A DNA stretch of 23,712 nt from NCBI GenBank assembly GCA_009869945.1, contig WIXG01000739.1, forward strand, positions 1 to 23,712, given 5' to 3'. The notes under the pieces are model-generated. The model was not told where the DNA came from, ran no database searches, and saw nothing but the letters and a program-made list of their open reading frames with translations. Both the position numbers and the translations under genes were made by a program. Shown here one piece after another: positions 1-8,959 of this stretch. Source of the DNA: Mesaphorura yosii (taxonomy: Eukaryota; Arthropoda; Collembola; Poduromorpha; Tullbergiidae). Positions within the stretch are counted from its first letter, which is position 1; every line of letters starts with the position of its first letter.

Positions 1-423
1 CTCCAAAAATGTAAGCGTTCTTGTCACGGTCGTCCCAGACAGCGGCGGGCGAGCTGATGGTGGGAGGAGTGGCGAGCCTGCCATGCTGGATGAGTGTTCG
101 ATTGGCGGGAATGTACTGCCCGTAACTTCAGATTCCCCGATCTGGAACCAGAAGTTGGTGGACAAGCCGAGCCCAGCTTTGCTAATGTTGGATCCGTATT
201 GTTGATAGAAGATGTACTCGTAACATTCTGATTCACTCATCTATGTCGGCACTCCGAACCCTATCCGCTTGGAGTGCGTGCATTTGAGTGACACTGCGGC
301 GCTGGTAACATCACAAATGAAGAGCTGTTCAAGGCGATCATAAGCAGAGCAGAATTCCTCAATGTTGCCCACATCCTGACAGAAGAGGGTAGAGCTCTTG
401 ACATGGTTGCCTGTGAATAACAT
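1..423 (-). pseudogene. Kelch-like coding remnant with an in-frame stop
   Basis: Read on the minus strand, a coherent cysteine-containing frame begins near 423 and runs past a TAG at 241-243 into more protein-like sequence (ESECYEYIFYQQYGSN). After a one-base frame change near 125-130, the last ~40 codons before the window edge read as a kelch-type blade, ending AAVWDDRDKNAYIFG. In kelch repeats this is the strand that leads into the conserved GG pair. Kelch blades form beta-propellers used for protein binding. The stop and the frame change argue for a pseudogene, or for exons I cannot place. The gene continues off the left edge, so the GG itself is not visible. Kelch identity is inferred from one blade only. 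Whether the upstream cysteine-containing part belongs to the same gene is unknown. Confidence 0.35.
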
Positions 424-443
424 GTACACGGATCTCCACGAAG

Positions 444-641
444 ATGGCCAATCTACGCTTCGCGGCACTCTTCGCATTAGCACTTCTGTTTTTGCAGGCG
501 CTGATCACTCAGTCTACCGCCGGCAGCGTCTGATCCGGGATGGAGGAGACCTGCGGCCCCGCAAATGACTTCGAGTGCTGCGAGGGGTTCAAGTGCAGGG
601 TGCTCATCGCCGGGAAGTCCTCTACCTGCTACGACATTTAA
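444..641 (+). pseudogene. Secreted knottin-like small cysteine-rich peptide, broken by TGA
   Basis: An ATG at 444 opens a classic signal peptide: a basic N-terminus (MANLRF) and then a hydrophobic run rich in A, L and F, ending near an S-T-A-G cleavage-like stretch at residues 24-27. A TGA at 531-533 interrupts the frame. The same frame continues for another 35 codons to TAA at 639-641. That part encodes a compact module with Cys spacing C-x6-CC-x4-C-x10-C, as in short inhibitor-cystine-knot or defensin-like secreted peptides. The precursor would be about 65 residues. Function is unknown; antimicrobial and venom-like roles are both seen in such peptides and nothing here separates them. The stop makes it a probable pseudogene. 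An alternative is a spliced gene, because CTTCTGTTTTTGCAG ending at 497 resembles a 3' splice site. Only five cysteines are visible, one fewer than a complete three-disulfide knot. Confidence 0.45.
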
Positions 642-753
642 TATCACTCCATCAAAGTCAATGCCAATAAGTCGCACATGCCCGACTCCCGTTTTATTCC
701 ACAATTGGTTTATTCCAACAACAATTGTAATTTTGTGGTGCTGTAGCCCGAGT

Positions 754-1185
754 CTATCCGAAGAAGGAGTCCCACGGGAATGAGCCCGGAGACATCCCGG
801 CAGGGACATTCTTGACCGCGTCAGTCAGTCAGGCGAAGCTCGTGTCCCAGGATCCGGGACCCCCGAAGAGAGCATTCACGCTCCCAGCGTCGGTGGAGCC
901 AAAATAAGCGATCTAGTTCGGGGTTCCTGGAGCCACGTGCATCTGTTCCCCCGTGACGTACTCATCCCCCGTCCAGCGCCCTCCCGCTAGCATCTTGATA
1001 CGGTCGGGTGTGAGCCAGTTGACACGGCCAGACGCAAAGAGCTGGCTGATGCCGGTTGGGATGTAACCGGAAATGGAGATAGGGACACTGTAGCTATAAG
1101 GCACCTCCACTGTCTGCCAAGCAGTCCACTGCTGGAAGAAGGCGGGGGTCATCCACCCAAACACGTCGTTCCAAGTGCATCGCAA
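754..1185 (-). pseudogene. Virus-like structural-protein-like remnant (possible endogenous viral element)
   Basis: One minus-strand frame from about 1185 down to 754 reads as continuous globular protein, rich in W, P, G and aromatic residues, but contains TAG at 913-915, TGA at 829-831 and a final TAG at 754-756. Segments such as YSVPISISGYIPTGIS and GGRWTGDEYVTGEQ resemble beta-rich capsid or other structural proteins in style. I recognise no specific family. It abuts, in opposite orientation, the plus-strand block at 1165-1510 that recurs at 11937-12290. The pair may therefore be a rearranged insertion from one source. Possible poly(A) signals for the minus strand lie at 693-698 and 709-714. 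The viral origin is inference from composition and context, not a family match. Confidence 0.3.
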
Positions 1186-1203
1186 AATGCCTCAATTTCT
1201 CGT

Positions 1204-2140
1204 ATGATAAACGCGACGCTTGCGCACACCAACGCGGCGGGGGACATCTTGCGATTTTATTCGCAGCTCGTGGAACCACGCGATCGCTACTTTTCGTCAT
1301 CACAAAGTCTATCAACACTATTTGTTCGTCGACGAGTGGGATCAACGCCTCATGTACTGCGATCGAGATCGCCAGCGGATTCGGAACGAAGGCGAATGGC
1401 TTCGTCCCTTCAATGCCGCCCCAAAATACTGGGGTCTCGCGGGGGCTCTGCTACTTGTATCAATGCTTCTCGCCAGCAGCGGCTCTGGCACTCTCTTCAA
1501 CGCTCCCCGCTTCCTCGGGGGAGAGGGCACACTCGGTGGGCAGGGGAACGGCGTTTTTCCTGTGGTGCTCCTTATGTCAAGGTGTGGGATCCTCAGCGAA
1601 AACATGCTGATGAGCGTCGCCCTCGTCCTGGATCCCCCTTTCGTGTATCCCAAAGTGCGAGAGCCCCTGAATGGCGAGGGGGGGTACAAACTTCTCGCAT
1701 TCAATATCTCGGATAGATTCGCCCCCAACCACGCCAGGTACCTCCAGCGCCTTGGGATTTTAAATCTCGTGACCCGAAATCTGCACACCGTTTCTACGTC
1801 GGCTGACTACCAAAACTTGTGGGCTGAGCGGAACATTGCCGCGGAGATGACGGTTGCCGATACCCAGGCATTTGCGACGCATTTGGAAAATTTAAACCCT
1901 GGCGCCGTATGCAACGGCGTACCGGAGGCTTACTGCGAAGGGTACCGCCTTTTCATTGAGTTTATCGTACATTACTGCGTCGAGCTGCACGCACACGCCA
2001 GCCGCCTCCTCGAGCACGGAATTTACAACTCACATGGGCTGCTCGTGATATGCGAAAAACGCGACATGGTTACAAAGAAAAACTTTTCGAATTTTTATGC
2101 TTATTCAAGATATTCAATTATTACAGCAAGTATTGTATAA
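1204..2140 (+). pseudogene. Virus-like repeat segment, copy 1 (frameshifted ORF)
   Basis: The frame begins at ATG 1204, or continues from farther upstream, and shifts by two bases near 1291-1299. It then runs open for about 280 codons to a stop at 2138-2140. Nucleotides 1165-1510 align with 11937-12290 at roughly nine identical bases in ten by eye. Copy 2 keeps two bases that are missing here, which locates the frameshift. The protein carries D-E-W-D-Q and Y-C-D-R-D-R-Q-R motifs and then a hydrophobic stretch (GLAGALLLVSMLL). The downstream part (e.g. SDRFAPNHARYLQRLG) is present only in this copy. The last ~40 codons look like run-on into non-coding sequence. I recognise no known family. Duplication, unusual composition and decay suggest an endogenous viral element or another mobile insertion, which is inference. 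It converges on the F-box/LRR relic that follows. Confidence 0.4.
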
Positions 2141-2161
2141 CATCAAAATATTTCAAAATTT

Positions 2162-3990
2162 TTACCAATTGATGACCGCATAGAGTAAGGCACTACGTAT
2201 CAGTTCAATAGATTGCAGTGATAAGCCAATGTCGTTGCCTTGGCCGCCGCTTTGGTTTGCCTCTTCCTCAATTGCAATTTGCTGCAAGGTGAGGCTATCC
2301 AAAGCAAGCCCAACGTAGCCGCCAACATCCGTCAGTGAGTACGCATGCTTTTTCATGTCCAGTCCAAGTCGGCACAGGTGTGGCAAGTCGCAGAGGACGC
2401 TCTGCGTCTTGTATTGCGCGTGAAGTGGGTGCAATCGCTTCAAATCCCCCGGGCCGGCATCCACCACCAGCTTCAACTCTTCGAATTCCTCGCTCTGGAT
2501 TCCGGAGAGGGTCAAAGTCAAGCGGTTCGTAGAATGATCGCGGTAGCGAATCTCGAGACTGATCAATGCCGGCTACATTGTCCAAACCGATTCCAACATT
2601 GCCACTGTGCTCGCCTTTAGCTGCTGCTCAACTTCGACAGTCGGTGGACAGTCGTCGTCCGGGACGGCTTCCATCGGATCGAAGCGCACTTCCAGCTCCA
2701 GTTTGGTGACGGCATCAAGGGTAAATCTCTGCAGGTCTTCCGACCAAATCTCCCGTTCCGGGGCAGCATCGAATGTCCGTAACTGGTAACTGTAGCCCTG
2801 GCGACGCAGTGACGGGAAGGTGGCCGCCAGTGTCCCGCCGTCGCCATCGTATCGAGCGACGAAACGTTTCATTCTCATCCGTTCCAGCATATGGTTCTGG
2901 AGCGAATTCAGTACGGAGAGCTGAGCTGCAACTCACATGCTCTGAAAATCGTCCTCGTCGACGTCCAATGCCACTCCGTCAATTTTTAGCTCCAGCTCCT
3001 GCAGCGTAGACGCTTGGGTTGCCAGGAAATCGTACAGCAGCTGGGATACCTGGTCATGCGGCTCGACGTGTCGGTGACTTAACGAAGTGCGGAAGGCCTG
3101 CAGACGGAGCGGTTCTCTTCGCCACGGTCTCGCCAATTCAATCAACCTTCCTATTTCAGCACGCCGACGTTCGTACAGCCGCAGTATCTTCAAAATGCTC
3201 AGGCGGGGGAAGGTACTCAGCAAATAGAAAAGTGCCTGGATATTGAGCCCAGTTTCCTCGCCATCCACGGCAAAACTTTCCAGACCAACGGCGTCTTGCA
3301 GAAGTTGGACAAGAAAGTCCATATACTCAGGAGACCGGGTGTCGATTCCCCCACAACGGAATCGGAAACACCAAGGTCGCAGGACTCTGGTGCCGCTTTC
3401 TGCAGCAGCGGTCGAGCTGCGCCTGCTGCTTCACCTGACCAGAGGCACCCGACAGTCCGTCTCGAGGCTGAGCTGCGTCATATTTGGTGTCCACTCGAAT
3501 ATAATCTTCCGCATTGCAGCTAAATTCACTCCCCAGGCACATGTGGAGTTAAGCTTGAGGTGCGTAATCGTTTCCCCACAAGTGAAGAAATCAGCGAGTT
3601 CGTGGTCGCTGGAGTGCGATTGGATCCGAAATTCTGTACTTGGGTATGAAATTGGAGAGCTTGACCGGAGCAGGGTTGCGCAGCCCTTCAGCTTCCGCTC
3701 ATGACCCGCCAATTTCATCAATTCCATAGTTTCCAGTGGGCGGGCATGTTATTCAGAGCGAGCGGCAGGTACTTCTTTCTCAATTCAGATGTAAAACCAT
3801 AATTCCACGAGGTGCAGGTTTGACGGAGGACAAGAAGATCATCAGCGTCCAGTGCTCTCGAAATTTTAGCCAATACCTGCGCAGATAAGAGGGCAATTAG
3901 TTGGTATTTGGATTATGCTGCTGATACATGATAGAATGTCGTAAATGTGATGAGTTACAAGTTCAGTCTTCAATGTTCGGACCGTAGCTC
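2162..3990 (-). pseudogene. F-box / leucine-rich-repeat protein pseudogene
   Basis: From about 3870 the minus strand reads as an F-box: AKISRALDADDLLVLRQTCT followed by SWNYGF, the usual L-x-x-x-D-L-L-x-L-R-x-T-C-x-x-W pattern. F-box proteins bind Skp1 in SCF ubiquitin ligases, and their LRRs select substrates. A one-base loss just before 3727 (WK-CT-ATG) shifts the frame. From 3727 to the TAA at 2162 a single frame (~520 codons) encodes leucine-rich sequence such as LLSTFPRLSILKILRL. It is interrupted by TGA 3431-3433, TGA 2933-2935 and TAG 2573-2575. Each stop is one C-to-T step from CGA or CAG. Splicing does not easily explain them, because the same frame is kept on both sides and no phase-correct intron fits. 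The first exon, near 3920-3990 (ELVTHHIYDIL), does not join in phase either. A decayed copy is the simplest reading. Confidence 0.7.
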
Positions 3991-4153
3991 CGTCTCTAGA
4001 CCGCAGTGGCACTGGCATATTTAAAATTTCTGATTTTAATCACCAAGTCGTGCCAAATGCCAAGTCAGTACAGTAAAGTCGTAAGACGAACCGAACAACT
4101 CGCAAATCTCGCTCCAATTTTTGTGTCTTTCTTTCCCGACTCCGCTGTTAGTT

Positions 4154-4375
4154 CTAAATCTCGAGGAAGAAACAAAGAAATCGAAATCGGAGAGCATCAA
4201 GTGACAAATAAAGAAAATCAAGAAATTCCTTGACAAAATCCCTATCGTATTTATGGTTCAACTTGGTCCCGCACGTTTGAAATTTCGTCAGGTTGTCGAC
4301 GAACGATCCACAAACAGCAACGTGCTGAAGATTTTGAGCCTGACGTCGATTAACGTTGACCGGGTTTGGCGTCAT
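4154..4375 (-). pseudogene. Short unidentified coding remnant
   Basis: A minus-strand frame of 73 codons starts at ATG 4375 and stops at TAG 4154-4156. Its first ~50 residues (QNLQHVAVCGSFVDNL and on to an H-K-Y-D-R-D-F-V-K-E-F segment) look protein-like and slightly LRR-like. The end is a run of F, L and R codons from AT-rich sequence. It lies just upstream, on the same strand, of the F-box/LRR relic, so it could be a further piece of that gene or of a tandem relative. No domain is certain. Confidence 0.2.
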
Positions 4376-4619
4376 TGCGAAAGTCGAACGAGTTCAGTCC
4401 AATAACCGCAAGACCTTGACAATAATTACATACGTAGTTTCTGCGTTTTTTGCTTCCTTTCATACTTTGCTTAAGAACTACATTGTTTGGTATCACAACT
4501 TCAAAACCTATTGACGAACGAGTCATGACGCACAGATTTAATTAAACACCAGTCAGTTGTGATCAATTGAGTCCGTTTGACCACTCGGGCAAGATTAGCT
4601 CTTCAGAACAAACTGCGAC

Positions 4620-5513
4620 ATGAAGGAATTTACAACGTTCTTAATTTCTGTGCTTGCCATGGCTCACACTGTGAAGGCGGGGGAGGAGAGCCTAAATTGC
4701 CCACGCGATAGAGAGTGGCACCCCGGACGAGAGCGCTGTGTGTCCAGATCCAATGGGCCTTGCACAGTCGACGAAGATTGCATCGATCAAGCGTTCTGCA
4801 GTAAGGGTAATTGTTTCTGTGTGAAGGGGTTGCGCACCCTGGATAATGGGAAATGTGGTGCTCATTACGGCGAAAAGTGCGGAGGGTTCAAACCGGGAAC
4901 GTGCGAACCGGGGACGGTGTGTCTGGATGGAAGCTGCTACTGTCCCTACATGCATAATCAGTACTTTGATGGTTACCAGCGGAAATGTATCTCCTTTCTT
5001 GGCGCCGGGTGCAGTACAAACGTTTCCTGCGTGGCCACGACGTATTGCGATGTAGGGAGCGGGAAATGTGCTTGTGACACCAGCGTGGGACTGCGGCCGT
5101 CCCAAAATGGAGGTGGATGCTCCCCAACTCTTGGCTACGGAGAGAAATGTAGGGAGAACCAGTGTGACTACTTGAAAGGGCTGGCGTGCTCAGGGGAGAG
5201 TGGGGCTTGCGTCTGTGTTTTCCCGGAGCTGCGGTACGACCAAGGGAGGGGAGCCTGCGTCGCCGACATGGGAAAGCGGTGCGGCGCCTTCCGAGTCGGC
5301 CGCACGTGCTACACAAACCGACCGTGGAGCATGACGATGACCGGTAAGGCAACCGACTGCGAGTATTACCGAATCGATTGCGAGGCCGGGGGCGTTTGCA
5401 GCGAGGAACCGGATGCGTTGCTCCGAATTGCTGATGGAACCAAACATTGTCGTCGACGGATTGAGGGAGCAGCGCCTGAGGGTGGAAGAGACCTACACTA
5501 TATTACTATGTGA
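4620..5513 (+). CDS. Secreted cysteine-rich protein with EB-like repeats
   Basis: This is an intact single-exon gene of 297 codons. Residues 1-20 are a signal peptide (MKEFTTFLISVLAMAHTVKA). The rest contains more than 30 cysteines in about five repeated units (Cys 48-79, 87-123, 131-167, 177-213, and 221 onward). They follow the pattern C-x5-C-x5-C-x4-C-x-C with variations, where the last pair is written NCFC, SCYC, KCAC and ACVC. This is the layout of EB-type modules found in secreted or extracellular arthropod and nematode proteins. No transmembrane segment follows, so the product is probably secreted. The start is chosen because the signal peptide begins exactly at this ATG. The last unit diverges and may be a different fold. 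The precise role is unknown. A poly(A) signal follows the stop by about 110 bp. Confidence 0.85.
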   Translation: MKEFTTFLISVLAMAHTVKAGEESLNCPRDREWHPGRERCVSRSNGPCTVDEDCIDQAFCSKGNCFCVKGLRTLDNGKCGAHYGEKCGGFKPGTCEPGTVCLDGSCYCPYMHNQYFDGYQRKCISFLGAGCSTNVSCVATTYCDVGSGKCACDTSVGLRPSQNGGGCSPTLGYGEKCRENQCDYLKGLACSGESGACVCVFPELRYDQGRGACVADMGKRCGAFRVGRTCYTNRPWSMTMTGKATDCEYYRIDCEAGGVCSEEPDALLRIADGTKHCRRRIEGAAPEGGRDLHYITM

Positions 5514-5622
5514 GGCTTGCATTGAATTTTCAATGCACCACCTCAATGAATCTCGAAAAGCCTGAACCTCGAGATGCCTGGACCTCGAATGGCTAATACA
5601 CATACATCTTGATGATTATACA

Positions 5623-5628
5623 AATAAA
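5623..5628 (+). terminator. Poly(A) signal for the EB-like gene
   Basis: AATAAA lies 110 bp after the stop of the cysteine-rich gene on the same strand and is followed by AT-rich sequence, which fits its 3' end. Confidence 0.6.
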
Positions 5629-5775
5629 AATTGATAAGATAATGAATAAGATTTCTTTGTGATTTTGAATAACTTGTCAAGTTTACAAAGATTGGTGACT
5701 CAATGTTTCTAAGTTTATTTTTGACTTAACACGTCATTGCATTTTACGATTTGCCATGCCAAGCTGAGGGAGCTC

Positions 5776-6108
5776 ATATTGAAATCTTGATGAGTTCTTT
5801 TATGCGCAGGACAGGAGAGTATTTGCCCAGCTCATCTAAAGTAAATGACGCCATTGACACTCAAATATTTCATGGATGTCGTTGCCGTCAAAGAGCGCGG
5901 GTGACAGAGGGTGGCGTGTTGATCTGCCAAAGCTTCCGGGAATCCAAGAAGGAGAGGAGCCAATTTTTAGAATTGTGCCAGCCGTCAGAAGTTCGATATA
6001 GCGAATCCCATTGCATAAGCTTGGCGACGTCGTCCATGCTCCAGTTGCTAGCTTCTAGCAAGGACTCCATGGCCTCCTCACGGGCATTGCGGAGGTGCTC
6101 AGCAGAAT
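5776..6108 (-). other. Weak coding-like remnant, not recognised
   Basis: On the minus strand, 6108-5888 reads as an open frame with a natural-looking helical, tryptophan-containing sequence (AMESLLEASNWSMDDVAKLM and then WHNSKNWLLSFLDSRKLWQ) that stops at TGA. A short separate frame near 5850-5776 (MASFTLDELGKYSPVLRIKE) is also protein-like. No domain is recognised and no splice structure could be fixed. The rest of 5640-6460 shows nothing I can support. Confidence 0.2.
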
Positions 6109-6467
6109 CACCTTCCCATCGTTGTCATCCTCACCCAACCATCCATTCCATATACCCTCGAGTCATTGCAAAAATACGTACGTACTCCGTGAATTGTGCT
6201 GCTGCAGGAACTAACATAGATTGCTCACTGTGCTTTTGCAATTCAAGGACAATTCTTGTGAAAAATATAGCCTGTGATAAGATAACAGGGTTTGAAATGC
6301 CAACACACTTTCATTATTCACATTGAAATTGACTCTTGCTGCCAGGTTGAAGGATGAATACCGTACTTTTGTGTAGAGAGCAAACAGTTCTTCGAATTTT
6401 CCATTTCCGTAATTTGCCGTAATGGAATTCTGCTCCAGCTGTCTCCACGCGAGACAATAGCCTCACA

Positions 6468-8469
6468 ATGGGCATACATCGTTGCCATAGCAATCCCTGC
6501 TGCAATCGACTAACCATGAGTTATAGCAAATTACTGCAACGCGTGCATGAAAGTTCATGCGCATCTGAATGTCAGTTGACAACTGGCAATGTCAGGATCA
6601 AGTCAAACGAGCACCGTGTACAGTTGGACATAGTGCATCATGGGCGGCAGCGTACCGTTTAGCATGCAGATGATTGGCCGGTTATATGGAGGATCCGGGA
6701 AGACAGACCAGATTCGCACAGATTGCAGGCAGGAGTATGTGATTGGAGGTGGAGGCATGTTGGCGAGCCAGACTTGATCCAACTCGAAGATGGGGTAGAT
6801 GGCTCATCAAAGCTGGTGGTGGTGATTAGGGAAGGACACACTCGGGTGGAGAGCAGCCTCCGAGGTTGCCAGCAGGTGATCCTGGTATCAGCGGACCAGG
6901 CTGCAACAACGGTTGTCACCCGTATATCTCATACCACCCGGCTCCTGCTGAGCCTTCAGTTTCCCATCAGCGCACTGATCCAAGCGTCAAGCCAAGTGTC
7001 TCACGTCAACGGCTACATGCTCCGGATGCGGGCAAGCACTCAGTTGGTCAAGGTGGCAGCAGAGACTCGAAGCCGTACGCAACAATGGACAGACACACAG
7101 CTTCAGTTTGATGAGCTGTACGGAACTCGTAGCCAGTTGCTGCTTGGAAAAGATGGGCAGTTGCTGGCAATGCACACGTTGCAGGCGAGTATGAGTGCAG
7201 GCACACGATGGTGTTCACTTCTGATGCTCAATCAAGTAACATTTGAAGGAGGGAATTGGAAAGTGGAGTACGTCAATGACCATTCCAACTTGTTCCATCT
7301 CCACGCACCGGCAACGACTGGTGGTCAGCAGCACAGTTTCCAGGCCAACTTCGACGCCCATAACAATTCTAACATTGCTCTGCACCAGGACATCTCCCAA
7401 CTACGCATCTACAACGGGCGAGTCTCCAGCCGCCACTTTACCACTCACCTCGGCCTTGGAAGTACAAATTTGAACCTGGACTTTGAAGGAGCCCGGGGAT
7501 CAGAACTACCTGACCCATCCCCAAATTGTAGTGGTGGACGATACGTTGGAGATAATTGCTCCACGGCTCTACATCAAGAGTGTGGGCGGGAGTGCATTTG
7601 TGATCCACGATCTGCAACAAGTCCACGCATCGTCGCAGAGGAGCTCCAGTTTTGCCAAATGTATTTCGCCTCGTATCCGGCGCTTGGCACGTGAACGGAG
7701 GTAACCTTCCTAATGTCTTTGTGATGCTGAGCACAAGCTTCCAAGGCAGCTTGGACGGTGGCCAAGCACGCTGCGCCTGGATACGGGAATGGCCTCTGAT
7801 CCTGTGGTCGTGAATTTGCACGAGGGTTGACTCAGAGCCGGTGGTTCTGGGCAAAATATCCAGGCTACATCGAATCGAGGGCCGGGCAAGCAGGAGCATG
7901 TCACGTGCGGCTGCTCTACGACTCACGTAGACGGGCAGGGAGGAGCAGGAGCTGGGGTGAAGGACATGGTCACAATGCGAAATGGTGTTGGATGCCACAG
8001 GCACTCGGTTTGAAACAGTTGCTGGATCCGGACTGTAAAATCATATCTGGCTCTACGCCGTGCTGTCCATCAATACTCTCAACGGGGGCTGGAACGCTGG
8101 TCGTGGACCTCATTCAGGGCCGGACAGTCCTCGTGGACAACGAAACAACGAGACCGATTTTATAGACCAGCTGTGGGGAATTCAGCGCGCCCAAAAGCGT
8201 ACGACGTGCTAGCAGCTTGCGTCACTGAATTCATCGTAAACGCAGACGCAGTCTGGCTCAAAGAGGCTAACTGCATCCAGCCGTACAATATGGCCATTGT
8301 TGTGGGAACCAACACGAGCGTTAGTTTTCACAGCGGCGACCTTGAATCAGTGTACCCTGCGGGCAGAGTCTTCTTCTACGAGTTTGCTGCTCCATGCTCC
8401 TTCTCCACTGCAATTTGCGTGTCTTGCTACTTCATTTCACCTGCACTCCAATGCAATGAATGTAAATAG
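6468..8469 (+). pseudogene. Frameshifted relic, possibly a large lipid-transfer (apolipophorin-like) protein
   Basis: A plus-strand reading of about 650 codons can be followed only by changing frame. Frame A runs from about 6468 to 7495 with a TAG at 6660-6662. Frame B follows to about 7625 (HPQIVVVDDTLEIIAPRLY). Frame C runs from about 7640 to 7780 (GAWHVNGGNLPNVFVMLSTS). Later frames include QSRWFWAKYPGYIE and, at 8173-8469, the cysteine-containing KAYDVLAACVTEFIV. The sequence is rich in Q, H, N and S in amphipathic beta-strand style (HSFQANFDAHNNSN, NLNLDFEG). That resembles the beta-sheet regions of apolipophorin/vitellogenin-type lipoproteins, followed by a possible cysteine-rich C-terminal part. 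The family is a guess from style, not from a diagnostic motif. The many indels make a pseudogene likely. A poly(A) signal lies 60 bp after the end. Confidence 0.4.
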
Positions 8470-8528
8470 CTTCAACAGCTGAGACGTCATGTTCTTGGTA
8501 TTTGCTTGTTGTACTTGATCTGCCACAC

Positions 8529-8534
8529 AAATAA
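8529..8534 (+). terminator. Poly(A) signal after the lipoprotein-like relic
   Basis: AATAAA occurs 60 bp downstream of the last stop (8467-8469) of the decayed plus-strand gene. It is consistent with a retained ancestral 3' end. Confidence 0.5.
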
Positions 8535-8559
8535 AAACTTGAACTTCAAGAACAAGTTC

Positions 8560-8928
8560 TCTTCTCAGAATTGCAAATTCGGACTTTGCGACGACACATG
8601 AATTGCAAGTTTCAGTGCTAAATTAACAATTAAGACCGGAAGACTCTCCATCCGACGGGAATTTATCTTCATCGTGTAAGTTTTAATTCCTATTTTTAAT
8701 TCTTAATATTATCATCTGCTACAAGCGATTTTGCCTTTGCAGGTTCGTTCCATCTGTCAATCATTGTATAATTAACTGTTAATTACCCCATTCATTAGCC
8801 AAGCGGCCAACCATAAATTTCTCTTTTTCCAGAACTGCAGTTTCCGCCTTGGCAACAACACAAGAATTGCAAGTTTCAAGTTCCAGTGTTCAATTAATGT
8901 TAATCCAGACCGGGCGCTTCTGATCTGA
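8560..8928 (+). repeat. Diverged tandem duplication upstream of the Flower-like gene
   Basis: Two blocks about 258 bp apart share order and wording. Positions 8560-8660 contain AATTGCAAGTTTCAGTG and AAGACCGGAAGA. Positions 8819-8928 contain AATTGCAAGTTTCAAG and CCAGACCGGGCG. Each is preceded by a pyrimidine-rich stretch and CAGAA. Between them, GTAAGT at 8676 and TTTGCCTTTGCAG ending at 8742 form a good 67-nt intron, and the second block is preceded by a TTTCTCTTTTTCCAG-like acceptor. The pair may be duplicated alternative 5' untranslated exons of the gene starting at 8960. That use is inference. Confidence 0.45.
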
Positions 8929-8959
8929 CTGTGGATTACCACACAATAGGCGGATAAAC

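Noticed and set aside
477..809. Minus-strand frame of 110 codons over the knottin-like region
   Set aside because: Its sequence is the shadow of the plus-strand signal peptide and cysteine module, which follow recognisable patterns.
1342..1788. Minus-strand frame of 148 codons inside virus-like copy 1
   Set aside because: It is rich in Arg, Ser and Pro as expected from the antisense of a GC-rich gene. The duplicated plus-strand frame is the conserved one.
2933..2975. GTGAGT at the in-frame TGA of the F-box/LRR relic as a true splice donor
   Set aside because: The only nearby acceptor (CGCTCCAG) gives an intron of about 40 nt and joins out of phase, whereas reading straight through keeps one leucine-rich frame.
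5751..6326. Open plus-strand frame of 191 codons
   Set aside because: It starts only at TTG and has random-looking Ser/Cys-rich composition. The opposite strand reads more protein-like over much of the same stretch, and there are no splice or domain signals.
7438..8004. Minus-strand frame of 188 codons opposite the lipoprotein-like relic
   Set aside because: It lacks domain features. The plus strand gives consistent protein-like blocks and a poly(A) signal at the expected end.
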